Source of the DNA: Pedobacter sp. | GTDB lineage: Bacteria; Bacteroidota; Bacteroidia; Sphingobacteriales; Sphingobacteriaceae | NCBI GenBank assembly: GCA_008015505.1 | Contig: SSFR01000017.1 | Span: 1 to 64,000 of the forward strand | DNA length: 64,000 nucleotides | Direction: 5' to 3' | Shown: in pieces, positions 11,059 to 21,121 of the stretch | Layout: each line of letters opens with the position of its first letter | Position numbering within the stretch: position 1 is the stretch's first letter | Notes under the pieces: generated by a model | Seen by the model: the letters and a program-made list of their open reading frames with translations, nothing else | Told to the model about the DNA's origin: nothing | Databases searched by the model: none | Program-made: the position numbers and the translations under genes

Positions 11059-13218
11059 ATGATTGTTCAAACGAATCGTTTTACATCCCGTGAAATTCGG
11101 TCATTTTTCTTTAGCCAATATTTTTCAGATGGACTTCTGGTAACTTTTGGCATGCTTCTTCCCGCAGTTATATTGGCTCAGTTTGGCCAATTGGCTTTGG
11201 GTATGTCGATGTCACTGGCGGCCTTTTGTGTGAGTCTAGCCGATACACCTGGTCCCATTGTTCATAAAAGAAATGGGATGATTTTATCGACGCTTCTTCT
11301 TTTTCTGACAGCTAGTCTAGCGGCCTGGATCAGTACAAATCCCATCCTTGTTGTACTAGTATTAGCGCTATTGGGTTTTGGTTATTCCATCCTGGCCGTA
11401 TATGGAGATCGCGCAATGATGATTGGTACAGGTTCGCTCTTGATGCTGGTACTTTCTATCGATCCGTATAAAACGGATAGTGAGGTATGGAAACATGGGC
11501 TAAGTGTGCTTATTGGTGGTTTATGGTATACTGGACTTAGTCTTGGTCTTTACCTGATTAAACCTTATCGATCTATTCAACAAGCAATGGGGACCTATGT
11601 TTATGAATTCTCAAACTATTTGCGTCTAAAGGCAACATGTTATGTGCAGCACGAGCCTTCGGAAAGCCTTCGGGAGGGGTTGACTAATCAACTGGCTGTG
11701 GTTAATCGGTATCAGGATACGGTTCGAGAGCTGCTGCTTAAGAATCAGTTCGTGATCAAAAAATCAACTCCACGCGGACGAGTCTTACTACTGGCTTTTA
11801 TTGAACTGGTAGATTTGCTTGATCGGAGTATTGCCATCGATGATGATCACCTTCGGATACAATTGCATGATGCCGGCGCAGATATTTTGACTTCTTTTCA
11901 ACGTTCTATTGTTCATTTGGCTGATGAGTTGACACATTTGAGCGACTGTTTTATTCAGGGGCAATTACCTACACCGATAGGCGATTTGAAAGATGAATTG
12001 GTAGCATTGGGAATAATTATTGAACGATTAGAGAAGGAGAGAAATGGCTCTATATGGGGATTGAAAAAAATATTGACTAACCTTCGAAGTATCCATAAAC
12101 AGATAGAAAAGATTTACGGGTATTTTAGTCATTCAGATCGGGCTTCTACAACGACTTATGATGCGGTTGATCTGGAAAAATTTGTTCCATATCATCCAGT
12201 CGATTTTCAAGTACTCCTCAATAATTTACATCTTCAGTCACCTGCTTTGCGTTTTGCTTTGCGCATTTCGATTGCTTTCTTGATAGGTTACCTGGTTTCT
12301 AGGCTATTCCCATTGGGGCATCATAGTTACTGGATTTTGGTGACAACACTATTGATTTTAAAACCGACTTTTAGTCTTAGTCGTACGCGTAATTATTATC
12401 GTTTGATTGGAACAGTAATGGGTGGTTTGTTTGGGGTTCTCATTCTACTGTTTATTCATAATTCAACAGCTCTTTTCCTTATTCTTTTATTTTGTATGCT
12501 GGGATCTTATTCATTTTTGAGATTCCATTATGGTATCAGTATATTTTTTCTGACACCATACATCCTGATTCTATTTTATTTTTTAGGAGAAAAGAACTTT
12601 GCCATCATTGGAGAGCGTGTTGTGGATACGATCATTGGATCGGGGATTGCCTTACTAGCAAACTATTTTATCTTTCCCAATTGGGGGCATTTTCGGCTGA
12701 AAAAGGTATTACGTGAGGTTGCTGAGGCAAACTATACTTATCTCCAGCAATTGATGGGCATTGTACAAGGAGAGAAATGGGAGGTATTGAACTATAAATT
12801 GGCTCGGAAGCAACTGCATATCAGTGCGGCCAATTTAAGGGGCTTAGTCGATCACATGCTTGTTGAACCGAAAAAGAATCAAAAACATCTCCAAGAATTG
12901 CAACGTTTTGCCATGCTTAATTACAAATTATCTTCCCATTTAGCCATGCTGATCTATCATACCCGTGAGATGAATCAAACGCTTGTCCAAGTGCAGCACA
13001 AGCAATTAGTCAGTAGTATTGGATATGAGCTTTATAAAGTGTTGCATATTTTTTACCCAAAAACGAAGGTACTGGCCCCTTCAAATTATCTCACAGCGGG
13101 TATCTCATTTGATGATGACCCAAATGAACAAGCTAAAATACTCATGGAACACTTGCTTGTGGCTTATCAAGTAAGCAAGGATTTGTATGAGTTGAGTGTC
13201 AAACTAGTGGATAAGTAG
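11059..13218 (+). CDS. FUSC-family inner-membrane protein (YccS/YhfK-like)
   Basis: 719 aa; two blocks of TM helices; second contains RISIAFLIGYLVSRLFPLGHHSYWILVTTLLILKPTFSLSRTRNYYRLIGTVMGGLFG. Confidence 0.85.
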   Translation: MIVQTNRFTSREIRSFFFSQYFSDGLLVTFGMLLPAVILAQFGQLALGMSMSLAAFCVSLADTPGPIVHKRNGMILSTLLLFLTASLAAWISTNPILVVLVLALLGFGYSILAVYGDRAMMIGTGSLLMLVLSIDPYKTDSEVWKHGLSVLIGGLWYTGLSLGLYLIKPYRSIQQAMGTYVYEFSNYLRLKATCYVQHEPSESLREGLTNQLAVVNRYQDTVRELLLKNQFVIKKSTPRGRVLLLAFIELVDLLDRSIAIDDDHLRIQLHDAGADILTSFQRSIVHLADELTHLSDCFIQGQLPTPIGDLKDELVALGIIIERLEKERNGSIWGLKKILTNLRSIHKQIEKIYGYFSHSDRASTTTYDAVDLEKFVPYHPVDFQVLLNNLHLQSPALRFALRISIAFLIGYLVSRLFPLGHHSYWILVTTLLILKPTFSLSRTRNYYRLIGTVMGGLFGVLILLFIHNSTALFLILLFCMLGSYSFLRFHYGISIFFLTPYILILFYFLGEKNFAIIGERVVDTIIGSGIALLANYFIFPNWGHFRLKKVLREVAEANYTYLQQLMGIVQGEKWEVLNYKLARKQLHISAANLRGLVDHMLVEPKKNQKHLQELQRFAMLNYKLSSHLAMLIYHTREMNQTLVQVQHKQLVSSIGYELYKVLHIFYPKTKVLAPSNYLTAGISFDDDPNEQAKILMEHLLVAYQVSKDLYELSVKLVDK

Positions 13219-13244
13219 GAGAAAGACTTTTAATTTGATTAGTT

Positions 13245-14126
13245 ATGGCGAAGACATTAATCGTGATTGTTGGCCCAACAGCCATTGGTAAAACGGCCTT
13301 GGCTATTGAGCTAGCAAAGTATCATCAAACGGAGATTATTTCGGCTGATTCTAGACAATTTTACATCGAGATGAACATTGGTACGGCCAAGCCTTCAGCG
13401 GAGGAGCTTGCTTCTGTCAAACACCATTTTATTGGATCGCATTCAATCACTGAAGATTTTACGGTAGGTGATTTTGAAATACAAAGCCTAGAGCTACTTG
13501 ATCAAATTTTTAAAAAACATGATTTTGCCGTACTCGTTGGTGGCTCAGGTTTGTATATCGATGCAGTCTGTCGTGGGTTTGATGATTTGCCCAAAGCTTC
13601 AGTGGCTTTGCGAGAGCAACTCAATCAGGATTTGATCGACAAGGGAATAGCACATCTTCAGGATCAACTTCAAAGACTTGATCCAGTCTATTTCAGTGAG
13701 GTAGATATTTATAATCCGCAGCGGATTATTCGGGCTTTGGAGGTGTCTATAGCTACAGGTAAACCCTTTTCAAGCTATCGAACGAAACCTGAAAAAACAC
13801 GTCCATTTCGTTGTGTAAAAATTGGGTTGAATACGAGCCGTCAGCAGCTTTATGATCGGATTAACCATCGAGTAGACCAGATGATTCAAAGGGGCTTATT
13901 TGATGAGGTAAGAAGGTTAATACCTTATCGTCATCTCAATGCACTTAATACGGTAGGTTATACTGAGTTGTTCAATTATTTTGACGGGAAGCTAACCGAG
14001 CAGGAGGCTATTGCTAAGATTAAACAGAATACACGCCGTTTTGCCAAGCGTCAGTTGACCTGGTTTAGAAAAGATCCGACTATCACATGGTTTGAACCTG
14101 GGGAGGATGTGGGTAATCTGATTTGA
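13245..14126 (+). CDS. miaA: tRNA dimethylallyltransferase
   Basis: IVGPTAIGKTALAIELA, EIISADSRQFYIEMNIGTAKP, LVGGSGLYIDAV. Confidence 0.95.
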   Translation: MAKTLIVIVGPTAIGKTALAIELAKYHQTEIISADSRQFYIEMNIGTAKPSAEELASVKHHFIGSHSITEDFTVGDFEIQSLELLDQIFKKHDFAVLVGGSGLYIDAVCRGFDDLPKASVALREQLNQDLIDKGIAHLQDQLQRLDPVYFSEVDIYNPQRIIRALEVSIATGKPFSSYRTKPEKTRPFRCVKIGLNTSRQQLYDRINHRVDQMIQRGLFDEVRRLIPYRHLNALNTVGYTELFNYFDGKLTEQEAIAKIKQNTRRFAKRQLTWFRKDPTITWFEPGEDVGNLI

Positions 14127-14135
14127 TGTATATCC

Positions 14136-15131
14136 TTAATTATTAATCGTTTTCCAAAGCAGATCTTTAAGCTCCAGAATACCTTTTTGCATTGAAGAGG
14201 AAATAAATACTGTAGGGATTGGTGGGATTGTTTTTTTAAGTGCTTCTTCTAGCTCTTGATCGAGGAGGTCTGATTTTGTGATAGCCAGTACACGAGGCTT
14301 CTGCATCAGTTCGGGGTTAAAGTCTTCTAGTTCACGTAACAATATTTGATATTCTTCTTGGATACTGCGATGGGTATCGGCAGGAATCATCAATAGCAGT
14401 ACTGAATTGCGCTCGATATGGCGTAGAAAACGTAATCCAAGGCCTTTACCAGTTGAAGCTCCTTCAATAATCCCCGGAATATCAGCCATGACAAACGACT
14501 TGTCATCACGGTAGGATACGATGCCTAAATTGGGTACTAATGTTGTAAAAGGATAATCAGCAATTTCAGGTTTAGCGGCGGAGATCACTGACAATAAAGT
14601 TGATTTTCCTGCATTGGGAAAGCCAACCAAGCCCACATCGGCTAGTAGCTTAAGTTCGAGTACGATCCATTCTTCTTTACCCTCTTCTCCAGGTTGTGAA
14701 AACCTTGGGGTTTGTCGGGTAGCAGATTTGAAATGCCAATTACCTAAACCACCGCGACCTCCAGCGGTTAAAATTTGGGTTTCTCCATCTTGTGTAATTT
14801 CAAAGAGTATTTCTCCAGTATCTGCATTTTTAGCAATAGTTCCTAGAGGTACTTCTAAAACTTCGTCCTTGCCTGCTTTGCCAGATTTTCGTGCACTAGA
14901 ACCAGGTGTGCCATGTTCTGCAATGATGTGTTTGCGGTATTTGAGGTGTAGTAAGGTCCAGTATTGAGCATTCCCTTTTAAAATAATATGTCCACCGCGT
15001 CCACCATCTCCACCATCTGGGCCCCCCTTAGCTGTGAACACATCACGATGCAAGTGTGCTGATCCTGCTCCTCCGCGTCCTGATCGACAACATATTTTTA
15101 CATAATCAACAAAATTGGAACCCTGCGACAC
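14136..15131 (-). CDS. obg: GTPase Obg/CgtA
   Basis: Glycine-rich Obg domain ([18 protein letters not shown]), [34 protein letters not shown]. Confidence 0.96.
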   Translation of the reverse strand: MSQGSNFVDYVKICCRSGRGGAGSAHLHRDVFTAKGGPDGGDGGRGGHIILKGNAQYWTLLHLKYRKHIIAEHGTPGSSARKSGKAGKDEVLEVPLGTIAKNADTGEILFEITQDGETQILTAGGRGGLGNWHFKSATRQTPRFSQPGEEGKEEWIVLELKLLADVGLVGFPNAGKSTLLSVISAAKPEIADYPFTTLVPNLGIVSYRDDKSFVMADIPGIIEGASTGKGLGLRFLRHIERNSVLLLMIPADTHRSIQEEYQILLRELEDFNPELMQKPRVLAITKSDLLDQELEEALKKTIPPIPTVFISSSMQKGILELKDLLWKTINN

Positions 15132-15149
15132 GTATCTTGATTTTTTGGC

Positions 15150-15740
15150 TCAGCCTGCTACCTTACTATTTAAGCGATCAACTACTTGAGCAATTGAAGC
15201 AAATATTTCATCGATATTCCCAACACCTTGGATACTGGTAAACTTATTTTGTCCCTTGTAGAAATTGGCAACTACTGCTGTTTTGGCTTTATATTCTGCA
15301 ATACGTTTTCGAATTACTTCTGGATTTGCATCATCAGGTCGAGAAGAATCTTTTCCTCTTAGGAGGAGTCGGGCTTCTAGTTCGGTATCATCCACCTCTA
15401 GTGCAATCATTCCCGAAATAGAGGACCCCTTGCTAGCGAGTAATTGATCTAATGCCTCTGCTTGTGCAACAGTACGGGGAAAGCCATCAAAAATGAAACC
15501 ATTAGCGTTTTTATTCGCATCCAAACTATTGCTAATCATACGAATGACTACTTCGTCGGGTACGAGAAAGCCTTGATCCATTAATTTCTTGGCTTCCTTG
15601 CCAAGTGTTGTTTCTTTTGAAATTTCATTTCTGAGAAGATCTCCGGTAGAGAGGTGTACTAGCTGATGTTTCTCAATGAGTTTTTGAGATTGCGTTCCTT
15701 TGCCAGCACCTGGAGGACCAAACAGTACTAAATTTAGCAT
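15150..15740 (-). CDS. adk: adenylate kinase
   Basis: LFGPPGAGKGTQSQKL, HLSTGDLLR, FDGFPRTVAQAEALD. Confidence 0.96.
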   Translation of the reverse strand: MLNLVLFGPPGAGKGTQSQKLIEKHQLVHLSTGDLLRNEISKETTLGKEAKKLMDQGFLVPDEVVIRMISNSLDANKNANGFIFDGFPRTVAQAEALDQLLASKGSSISGMIALEVDDTELEARLLLRGKDSSRPDDANPEVIRKRIAEYKAKTAVVANFYKGQNKFTSIQGVGNIDEIFASIAQVVDRLNSKVAG

Positions 15741-15756
15741 TCGTTTGTCTTGAATT

Positions 15757-15787
15757 TAAAAAGCCTTTTCGAAAAAAGGCTTTGTTT
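15757..15787 (-). terminator. hairpin terminator downstream of tRNA-Arg
   Basis: Minus strand AAAGCCTTTTTTCGAAAAGGCTTTTT: AAAGCC/GGCTTT arms followed by T tract. Confidence 0.65.
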
Positions 15788-15788
15788 T

Positions 15789-15865
15789 TGGTGGACCTGA
15801 AGGGAGTCGAACCCCTAACCTCCTGATCCGTAGTCAGGTGCTCTATCCAGTTGAGCCACAGGTCC
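15789..15865 (-). tRNA. tRNA-Arg (anticodon ACG), CCA encoded
   Basis: Reverse complement GGACCTGTGGCTCAACTGGATAGAGCACCTGACTACGGATCAGGAGGTTAGGGGTTCGACTCCCTTCAGGTCCACCA: cloverleaf with acceptor GGACCTG/CAGGTCC, anticodon loop CTACGGA, T-loop GGTTCGACTCC. Confidence 0.95.
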
Positions 15866-16027
15866 CTTTGAATTGGAGCACAAAAATAGAGTTTCTTTTT
15901 GGTAAAATCCAAATTTTAAAAATTCTTATTTTCGTCGCGAATCAAAATGATCAAATTTGATTTTAATGCTTAATTATTTTTTTATTATAATTTTACCGAA
16001 TAATTATATCATAAGGCTGGTCGAGAA

Positions 16028-19000
16028 TTGTACATGATGCATATTTTATTAAATAATGGGTTGAAATGTGGGCTGCTGTTCATACTTCTCTTTGGTTTAG
16101 GGGTAAATAGTACACAGGCCCAGTTTCATTACGAAATACCTTTAACAACTCAAGTTAAACCTGATGACCTTATAATTGGTGGAGACGCTATGCTTACGAG
16201 TGGAGGGGCTGATTTACAAGGACAAGGTTGGCTGCGCTTAACTCCGGACGAAAAAAACAAAAAAGGGTGGGCTTATATCAATAAGTCTTTCTCATCCAAG
16301 TTGGGCTTGTTGGTTGAGTTTGAATATAAAATCTGGACGAACGGACCTATCGGTAAGCATGGTTCTTTAGGATTGGCGGATGGTTTATCTGTTTTCCTTT
16401 TTGATGGAAATACACAAGAGGCAGATTTTAAGCCTGGGGCAGATGGGGGATCATTGGTTTATGCAGGTAATAATGCTGTTGGTGGATTAACGAATGGTTA
16501 TTTAGGAATAGGTTTGGATACTTATGGTAGTTTTTCTACCAGTGAATACGCCCGTAGTGGTGTGAATAAAAAAGAAGGGGGACCAGGTGCAAGGCCTAAC
16601 TCGATTGCTTTACGAGGGGGAGCCGCCGAGAATTATCCCTATCTATCAGGTACAGAGCAGGGCCTTGCAAGGGCTGTAGACCAGACATATTTAAAGGGTA
16701 AAACAATAGGCTATACTATCAATACGCCGGCTCGACCTGGTGATGATAAATTTTTTAGAAAAGTACGCTTCTATCTTTTGCCTACGGCAGAAGGTAAAGG
16801 ATTTGAAACGACCGTTCAGCTTAAACTAGGAAATAATGCCCAGGATCCTTTCTATACCGTGATCGAAAAACAAAGAATGAATGTAACCCCGCCACCTACC
16901 TTAAAAATAGGCTTTGGTGCTAGTACTGGGGGTGGATATGCTCATCATGAGGTTCGGAACTTGAATATTACTGCTCCTGTAGATATTTCAGTAAAAACTA
17001 CTGTAGATAAACCCAGTGTTCGTGTTGGGAATCATGTGACCTATGAAACGGTGGTGTCTAATTCCGGTATAAACAGTTTAAGTGATTCGAATGAAGTAAT
17101 TCTTTCTATTGAAACGAATGATGGCGTTAGCATACCCGATGATATCATGATTGGTGTGATTAAATCAGATCAGAAGATTTCTATTGTTAAAGACAAGGCG
17201 AATTCCGGGTCTGGTAGGCAAGTCTATATAATTTCCAATTTTCCAGCAGGAGCTAGTTTGACATTGAAATATCAAGGAACGATTAATAGGAGTATTTCCT
17301 TTAAAGCAATGAATAAAGCGACAATTACGCTATCAGATGGCTTAGTGGACATTGATAGTAGTAATGATGAAAGTCATGTAACAACTGACATTATTCGAGA
17401 AGTGGACTTGGTGTTAGATAATATCATGGAGATAAATGGTGTGGTCTATCCAATAATTGTCCCTCAACCAGTAGGTACTCAGTTAAATTATACCACAGTA
17501 ATATCTAATCGTGGTCCGGATGATATTATACATACCGATTTTGCTACGTTCTCTTTGGAAACAGTTGGAGCGAATATTAATCCAGATAATGTAATCGCTG
17601 CTGTACAAAGGAATCAGGCTGCAATAGATGGAAATCTGTTGATTACTTATAGCAAGGGCGAGTCCACTACAGATAAGCATGTATATCATATTGCTAATTT
17701 CCCCAAGGATGCCTCTATTGTGTTAAAATATTTCGGTACTATTCTACAACCTATGCATAATGGCTCTGATTTTGCTGAGAATCAGGCAAGCATTACTCCT
17801 CCAGCAGCTGGATTTTATGAGCTGAATGATAAAGACAACACGATGACTGCGAAGGTTCCTATCATTAAGGATGTTAATATGAAAGTGGCCAATGTGGTAG
17901 ATCCGCTTGCTGCTAGATCAGGTAGCTTGGTAAAATATATTACGGAGCTATCAAATTTGAGTGCTTTTGATGTGAAAGATGTTCATGTTGTTCTTGAAAC
18001 GGATGGGGTATCCCTGCTAAATAGTGAAATGCTGGATCGACTTACAATAGATGGTGTTGAGTTAGTCAAGGATAATGATAAGTCTACGCTAGTTAAGTGG
18101 GTATATGCTATTGCTAGCTTTCCTGCAGGTGCTAAAGTAACTTGGACCTATCAAGGTAGAATTACCTCAAAGGATAAGCCGGCAACTAATTTGGTTCGTC
18201 TTGATGTTTCGGATGAAAAATATCGAGAGCTTCAGAATCAGAATAACCAAAGTAAAGCAGAAACAAAAATTCTGAGGGATATTGATCTACAAGTGGTTAA
18301 TAAGGCGGAAGAAACTACACCTCAAGCGATGGGTGCTGTATTGAACTATACGACTGAGATCACCAATTTAGGTCCAAGTGAAGTAATGGATGCTGTCCTA
18401 TCCATTGAAGTTCAGGGAGTGGATATTATTCCAGAAAAGGTGATTGCTAATGTGGCTAAAAATGATGCTGCAAAGGACGTAACTATTCAATTATTTACCA
18501 CAGTTCCAGCACCAAAGGTAGACCCAGCATCAACAGCTACTCCAACAACATCATTGCTGGACCCTGTTAAGTATAGCTATTCTATTCCTAGTTTACCCGC
18601 TAATGGTACTATTACCTTGAAGTATACGGGTAAGATCAACTCAAAAAATCACTCGGCAATTAACATTGTTCGCATTGCTTCTCCTGAAAATGTATTTTAT
18701 GACACTGATCCCCAAAATAATGTAAGTGCTGTACAAACCTGGATCAAGCCCACATTGGTGCAGCCACTTAGTGCGACGATTTGTCCTGGGGAATCTATTA
18801 TGCGGACTTTGGAGTCTGATATGCCTGCCGATTTTGTATCATATGAATGGACCATGGATCCGAGTAGTGATGCCATCAGTGTATATCCATTGACACCTAC
18901 AACGGGTACCCTTATTCAGGGGACTATCAAGAATAAAGAAAGTAATGGTGGGCTGGTTGTTTATGCGATATCGCCTATCATTAAGGCACCCATTATTTCC

Positions 19001-19642
19001 ACAGATGGGGTCATCCAGACCACATTTAATATGGTATCTGGCGATTCAAAACCATTTACCGTGACGATAAAATCACTTGCACTAACGCCATCGGTTTCTG
19101 TTACTCAGGATGGAGTCATTGACTACAAGGAAGATGTGGTCTTGACTCCTAAGACTCGTTTAAAAGTGCCTAGTTATAATTGGTATCGTACGGTTGATAA
19201 AAAGGATCCCATTACTGAAGGTGTCGATTATGATGGGGTGCTTACGCAGTCAAATCTTTTACCGGGAACTTATATCTATTATGTAACCGCATCGAATGCT
19301 GATTTTTGTGAGGGTGAGACAACTAAAGTAACATTTACAGTGAACTCAATATCGGTCAAAGGAATACCAACGGTATTTACACCAAATAACGATGGTGTGA
19401 ATGATCTCTGGCTGATCCCAGATATCGAGCAATATCCGAATTGTACGGTAAGGATATTTAATCGGTCTAATCACGATGTTTATTACAGCCTAAAAGGCTA
19501 TAAAGAGCCTTGGAATGGGAGATATATGAACTATGGGGATCCATTACCTAATCGAACTAGCTATCAGTATATCATCGAATTGAATGATGGAACTAATAAG
19601 GCTATAGGGGGCGTAGTTAGTATTATTAGAGGGGAAGAGTGA
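16028..19642 (+). CDS. secreted L-type-lectin-like protein with DUF11-like repeats and T9SS type B (gliding-motility CHU) C-terminal domain
   Basis: 1204 aa; repeated VNKAEETTPQAMGAVLNYTTEITNLGPSEV-type segments; C-term IPTVFTPNNDGVNDLWLIPDIEQYPNCTVRIFNR...YQYIIELNDG. Confidence 0.85.
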   Translation: MYMMHILLNNGLKCGLLFILLFGLGVNSTQAQFHYEIPLTTQVKPDDLIIGGDAMLTSGGADLQGQGWLRLTPDEKNKKGWAYINKSFSSKLGLLVEFEYKIWTNGPIGKHGSLGLADGLSVFLFDGNTQEADFKPGADGGSLVYAGNNAVGGLTNGYLGIGLDTYGSFSTSEYARSGVNKKEGGPGARPNSIALRGGAAENYPYLSGTEQGLARAVDQTYLKGKTIGYTINTPARPGDDKFFRKVRFYLLPTAEGKGFETTVQLKLGNNAQDPFYTVIEKQRMNVTPPPTLKIGFGASTGGGYAHHEVRNLNITAPVDISVKTTVDKPSVRVGNHVTYETVVSNSGINSLSDSNEVILSIETNDGVSIPDDIMIGVIKSDQKISIVKDKANSGSGRQVYIISNFPAGASLTLKYQGTINRSISFKAMNKATITLSDGLVDIDSSNDESHVTTDIIREVDLVLDNIMEINGVVYPIIVPQPVGTQLNYTTVISNRGPDDIIHTDFATFSLETVGANINPDNVIAAVQRNQAAIDGNLLITYSKGESTTDKHVYHIANFPKDASIVLKYFGTILQPMHNGSDFAENQASITPPAAGFYELNDKDNTMTAKVPIIKDVNMKVANVVDPLAARSGSLVKYITELSNLSAFDVKDVHVVLETDGVSLLNSEMLDRLTIDGVELVKDNDKSTLVKWVYAIASFPAGAKVTWTYQGRITSKDKPATNLVRLDVSDEKYRELQNQNNQSKAETKILRDIDLQVVNKAEETTPQAMGAVLNYTTEITNLGPSEVMDAVLSIEVQGVDIIPEKVIANVAKNDAAKDVTIQLFTTVPAPKVDPASTATPTTSLLDPVKYSYSIPSLPANGTITLKYTGKINSKNHSAINIVRIASPENVFYDTDPQNNVSAVQTWIKPTLVQPLSATICPGESIMRTLESDMPADFVSYEWTMDPSSDAISVYPLTPTTGTLIQGTIKNKESNGGLVVYAISPIIKAPIISTDGVIQTTFNMVSGDSKPFTVTIKSLALTPSVSVTQDGVIDYKEDVVLTPKTRLKVPSYNWYRTVDKKDPITEGVDYDGVLTQSNLLPGTYIYYVTASNADFCEGETTKVTFTVNSISVKGIPTVFTPNNDGVNDLWLIPDIEQYPNCTVRIFNRSNHDVYYSLKGYKEPWNGRYMNYGDPLPNRTSYQYIIELNDGTNKAIGGVVSIIRGEE

Positions 19643-19654
19643 TGAGCATATTTA

Positions 19655-19770
19655 GAGCCTGTTTAAAAGTTTATTTGTTAGATTTTTCGTCGTAGAAGTC
19701 CAGCGGTAGTTCCAAAATTTGTCTCACTACGTTCAACAACAATCTCATAAGATAAGTTTTAAACAGGCTT
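19655..19770. repeat. MITE-like element (copy C)
   Basis: Ends GAGCCTGTTTAAAAGTTTA ... TAAGTTTTAAACAGGCTT are inverted repeats; interior TTTTTCGTCGTAGAAGTCCAGCGGTAGTTCCAAAATTTGTCTCACTACG resembles copy B interior. Confidence 0.75.
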
Positions 19771-19865
19771 TGAGATTAAAAAGGTAGGTCAATGTCAACA
19801 TCAGCATTTATGATATAAAGGCTACCCATAAAATAGTAGCCTTTAGTTGGGATTGGTAACAAATT

Positions 19866-20654
19866 TTATCGACCTACTTTGAGTAGCTCGATCTCAAATA
19901 TTAATCCACTATATGGGGGAATTGATCCGGATGCATTTTCACCGTATGCCAATTGGTAGGGGATAAAGAAGCGGTATTTTGAACCAACAGGCATTAGAGG
20001 GACGCCTTCTTTCCAACCCTGAATTACGCTATTCAGTGAGGTTGATAGCGGCTCTTTTCGATCGTAGGAACTATCAAATGGCGTTCCGTCTAATAACGTT
20101 CCTTTGTAATGTACAGTGACGTCATCTCCTGGTTTAGGTTTTTCACCAGTACCTTCTGTGAGCACTTCGTATTGTAAGCCACTGTCTAATACAATAATTC
20201 CTTTTTTCTTTTTGTTAGCTTCAAAAAATTGTAACCCCTCCACAATACGCATGATGTTTTTTGACTGGCCAACGGAGGCAAATAAGTTGTTGATCGCTTG
20301 CTGACTTTGATCTTTGGTTAGCGTAGTTTTTCCGCCTTCAAATACATCGGATAAAGCCCTTGAGAATAAATCGTAGTTCAGACTACTTAACCCTCTGAAT
20401 TTTAAATCTTCGCCGATGCTCATTCCAAAAGCATAGCTACCAGAGTCCAATTTAGACTTTAAGATGGCGGGTGCTGTAGATTTAGACTTTTCTGTTGTTT
20501 TGGAAGATTGTTTTTCATTGGTTGCCTTCTTAATAACCTCCGATAACATGGTGGGGCTAATCGTTTTTGCGGATGCCTTTTTTTTGACCTGAGCGAATGC
20601 AAAGTTGCTTCCAAAGGCAACTATTGACATTATTAGTGAAATTTTTGTTTTCAT
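19866..20654 (-). CDS. FKBP-type peptidyl-prolyl cis-trans isomerase (secreted)
   Basis: PGDDVTVHYKGTLLDGTPFDSSYDRKEP...GSKYRFFIPYQLAYGENASGSIPPYSGLIFEIELL; start placed at ATG (MKTKISLIMSIVAFGSNFAFAQ) rather than track start 20717. Confidence 0.92.
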   Translation of the reverse strand: MKTKISLIMSIVAFGSNFAFAQVKKKASAKTISPTMLSEVIKKATNEKQSSKTTEKSKSTAPAILKSKLDSGSYAFGMSIGEDLKFRGLSSLNYDLFSRALSDVFEGGKTTLTKDQSQQAINNLFASVGQSKNIMRIVEGLQFFEANKKKKGIIVLDSGLQYEVLTEGTGEKPKPGDDVTVHYKGTLLDGTPFDSSYDRKEPLSTSLNSVIQGWKEGVPLMPVGSKYRFFIPYQLAYGENASGSIPPYSGLIFEIELLKVGR

Positions 20655-20713
20655 GTGATAGTTAAATGAATTCAAATATAAAAACAAGTAGACTAACTGG
20701 AGATAAATAAAAA

Positions 20714-21037
20714 TCAACTATTCTTTATGCGTTTATTGAGCATTTGAATAACCTTTGCTGTATTTGCATCCGAGTAAGGGCCGAAAGCATCGATTAATAC
20801 CCCTTTCAAGTGATATTCAGGTGATGAAAGGGCATAAACAACAGCTTCATCGGCCGGGTCTGTGGGACCCTCAAAGCGATATATTTCGTCTACCGTAAAT
20901 TCATCTGGGGATAAGCAAACAGCACTTTTATCACAAATAACGACCTCTTTTTCTGCATGAATATCAAAATTGGCGGTATATCCTCGTGTAATAAGGCCAT
21001 TGACGGCCTCACTTATGGTTTGGTAATTGTAGTCCAT
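20714..21037 (-). CDS. conserved small protein (often labelled phosphoribosylpyrophosphate synthetase in Bacteroidetes; function uncertain)
   Basis: MDYNYQTISEAVNGLITRGYTANFDIHAEK...SPDEFTVDEIYRFEGPTDPADEAVVYALSS. Confidence 0.6.
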   Translation of the reverse strand: MDYNYQTISEAVNGLITRGYTANFDIHAEKEVVICDKSAVCLSPDEFTVDEIYRFEGPTDPADEAVVYALSSPEYHLKGVLIDAFGPYSDANTAKVIQMLNKRIKNS

Positions 21038-21121
21038 GATTTAAATGCTTAATGCCTAAATTTATATTTATTTGCTTTAAGGTAAATAATATAAACCTAT
21101 ATATTTTAATATCAAGCTTGT

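Noticed and set aside
15673-15912. 79-aa minus-strand ORF MDFTKKKLYFCAPIQRDLWLNWIEHLTTDQEVRGSTPFRSTKN...
   Set aside because: It is the translation of the tRNA-Arg gene plus flanks (LNWIEHLTTDQEVRGSTPFRST is a typical tRNA read-through artefact).
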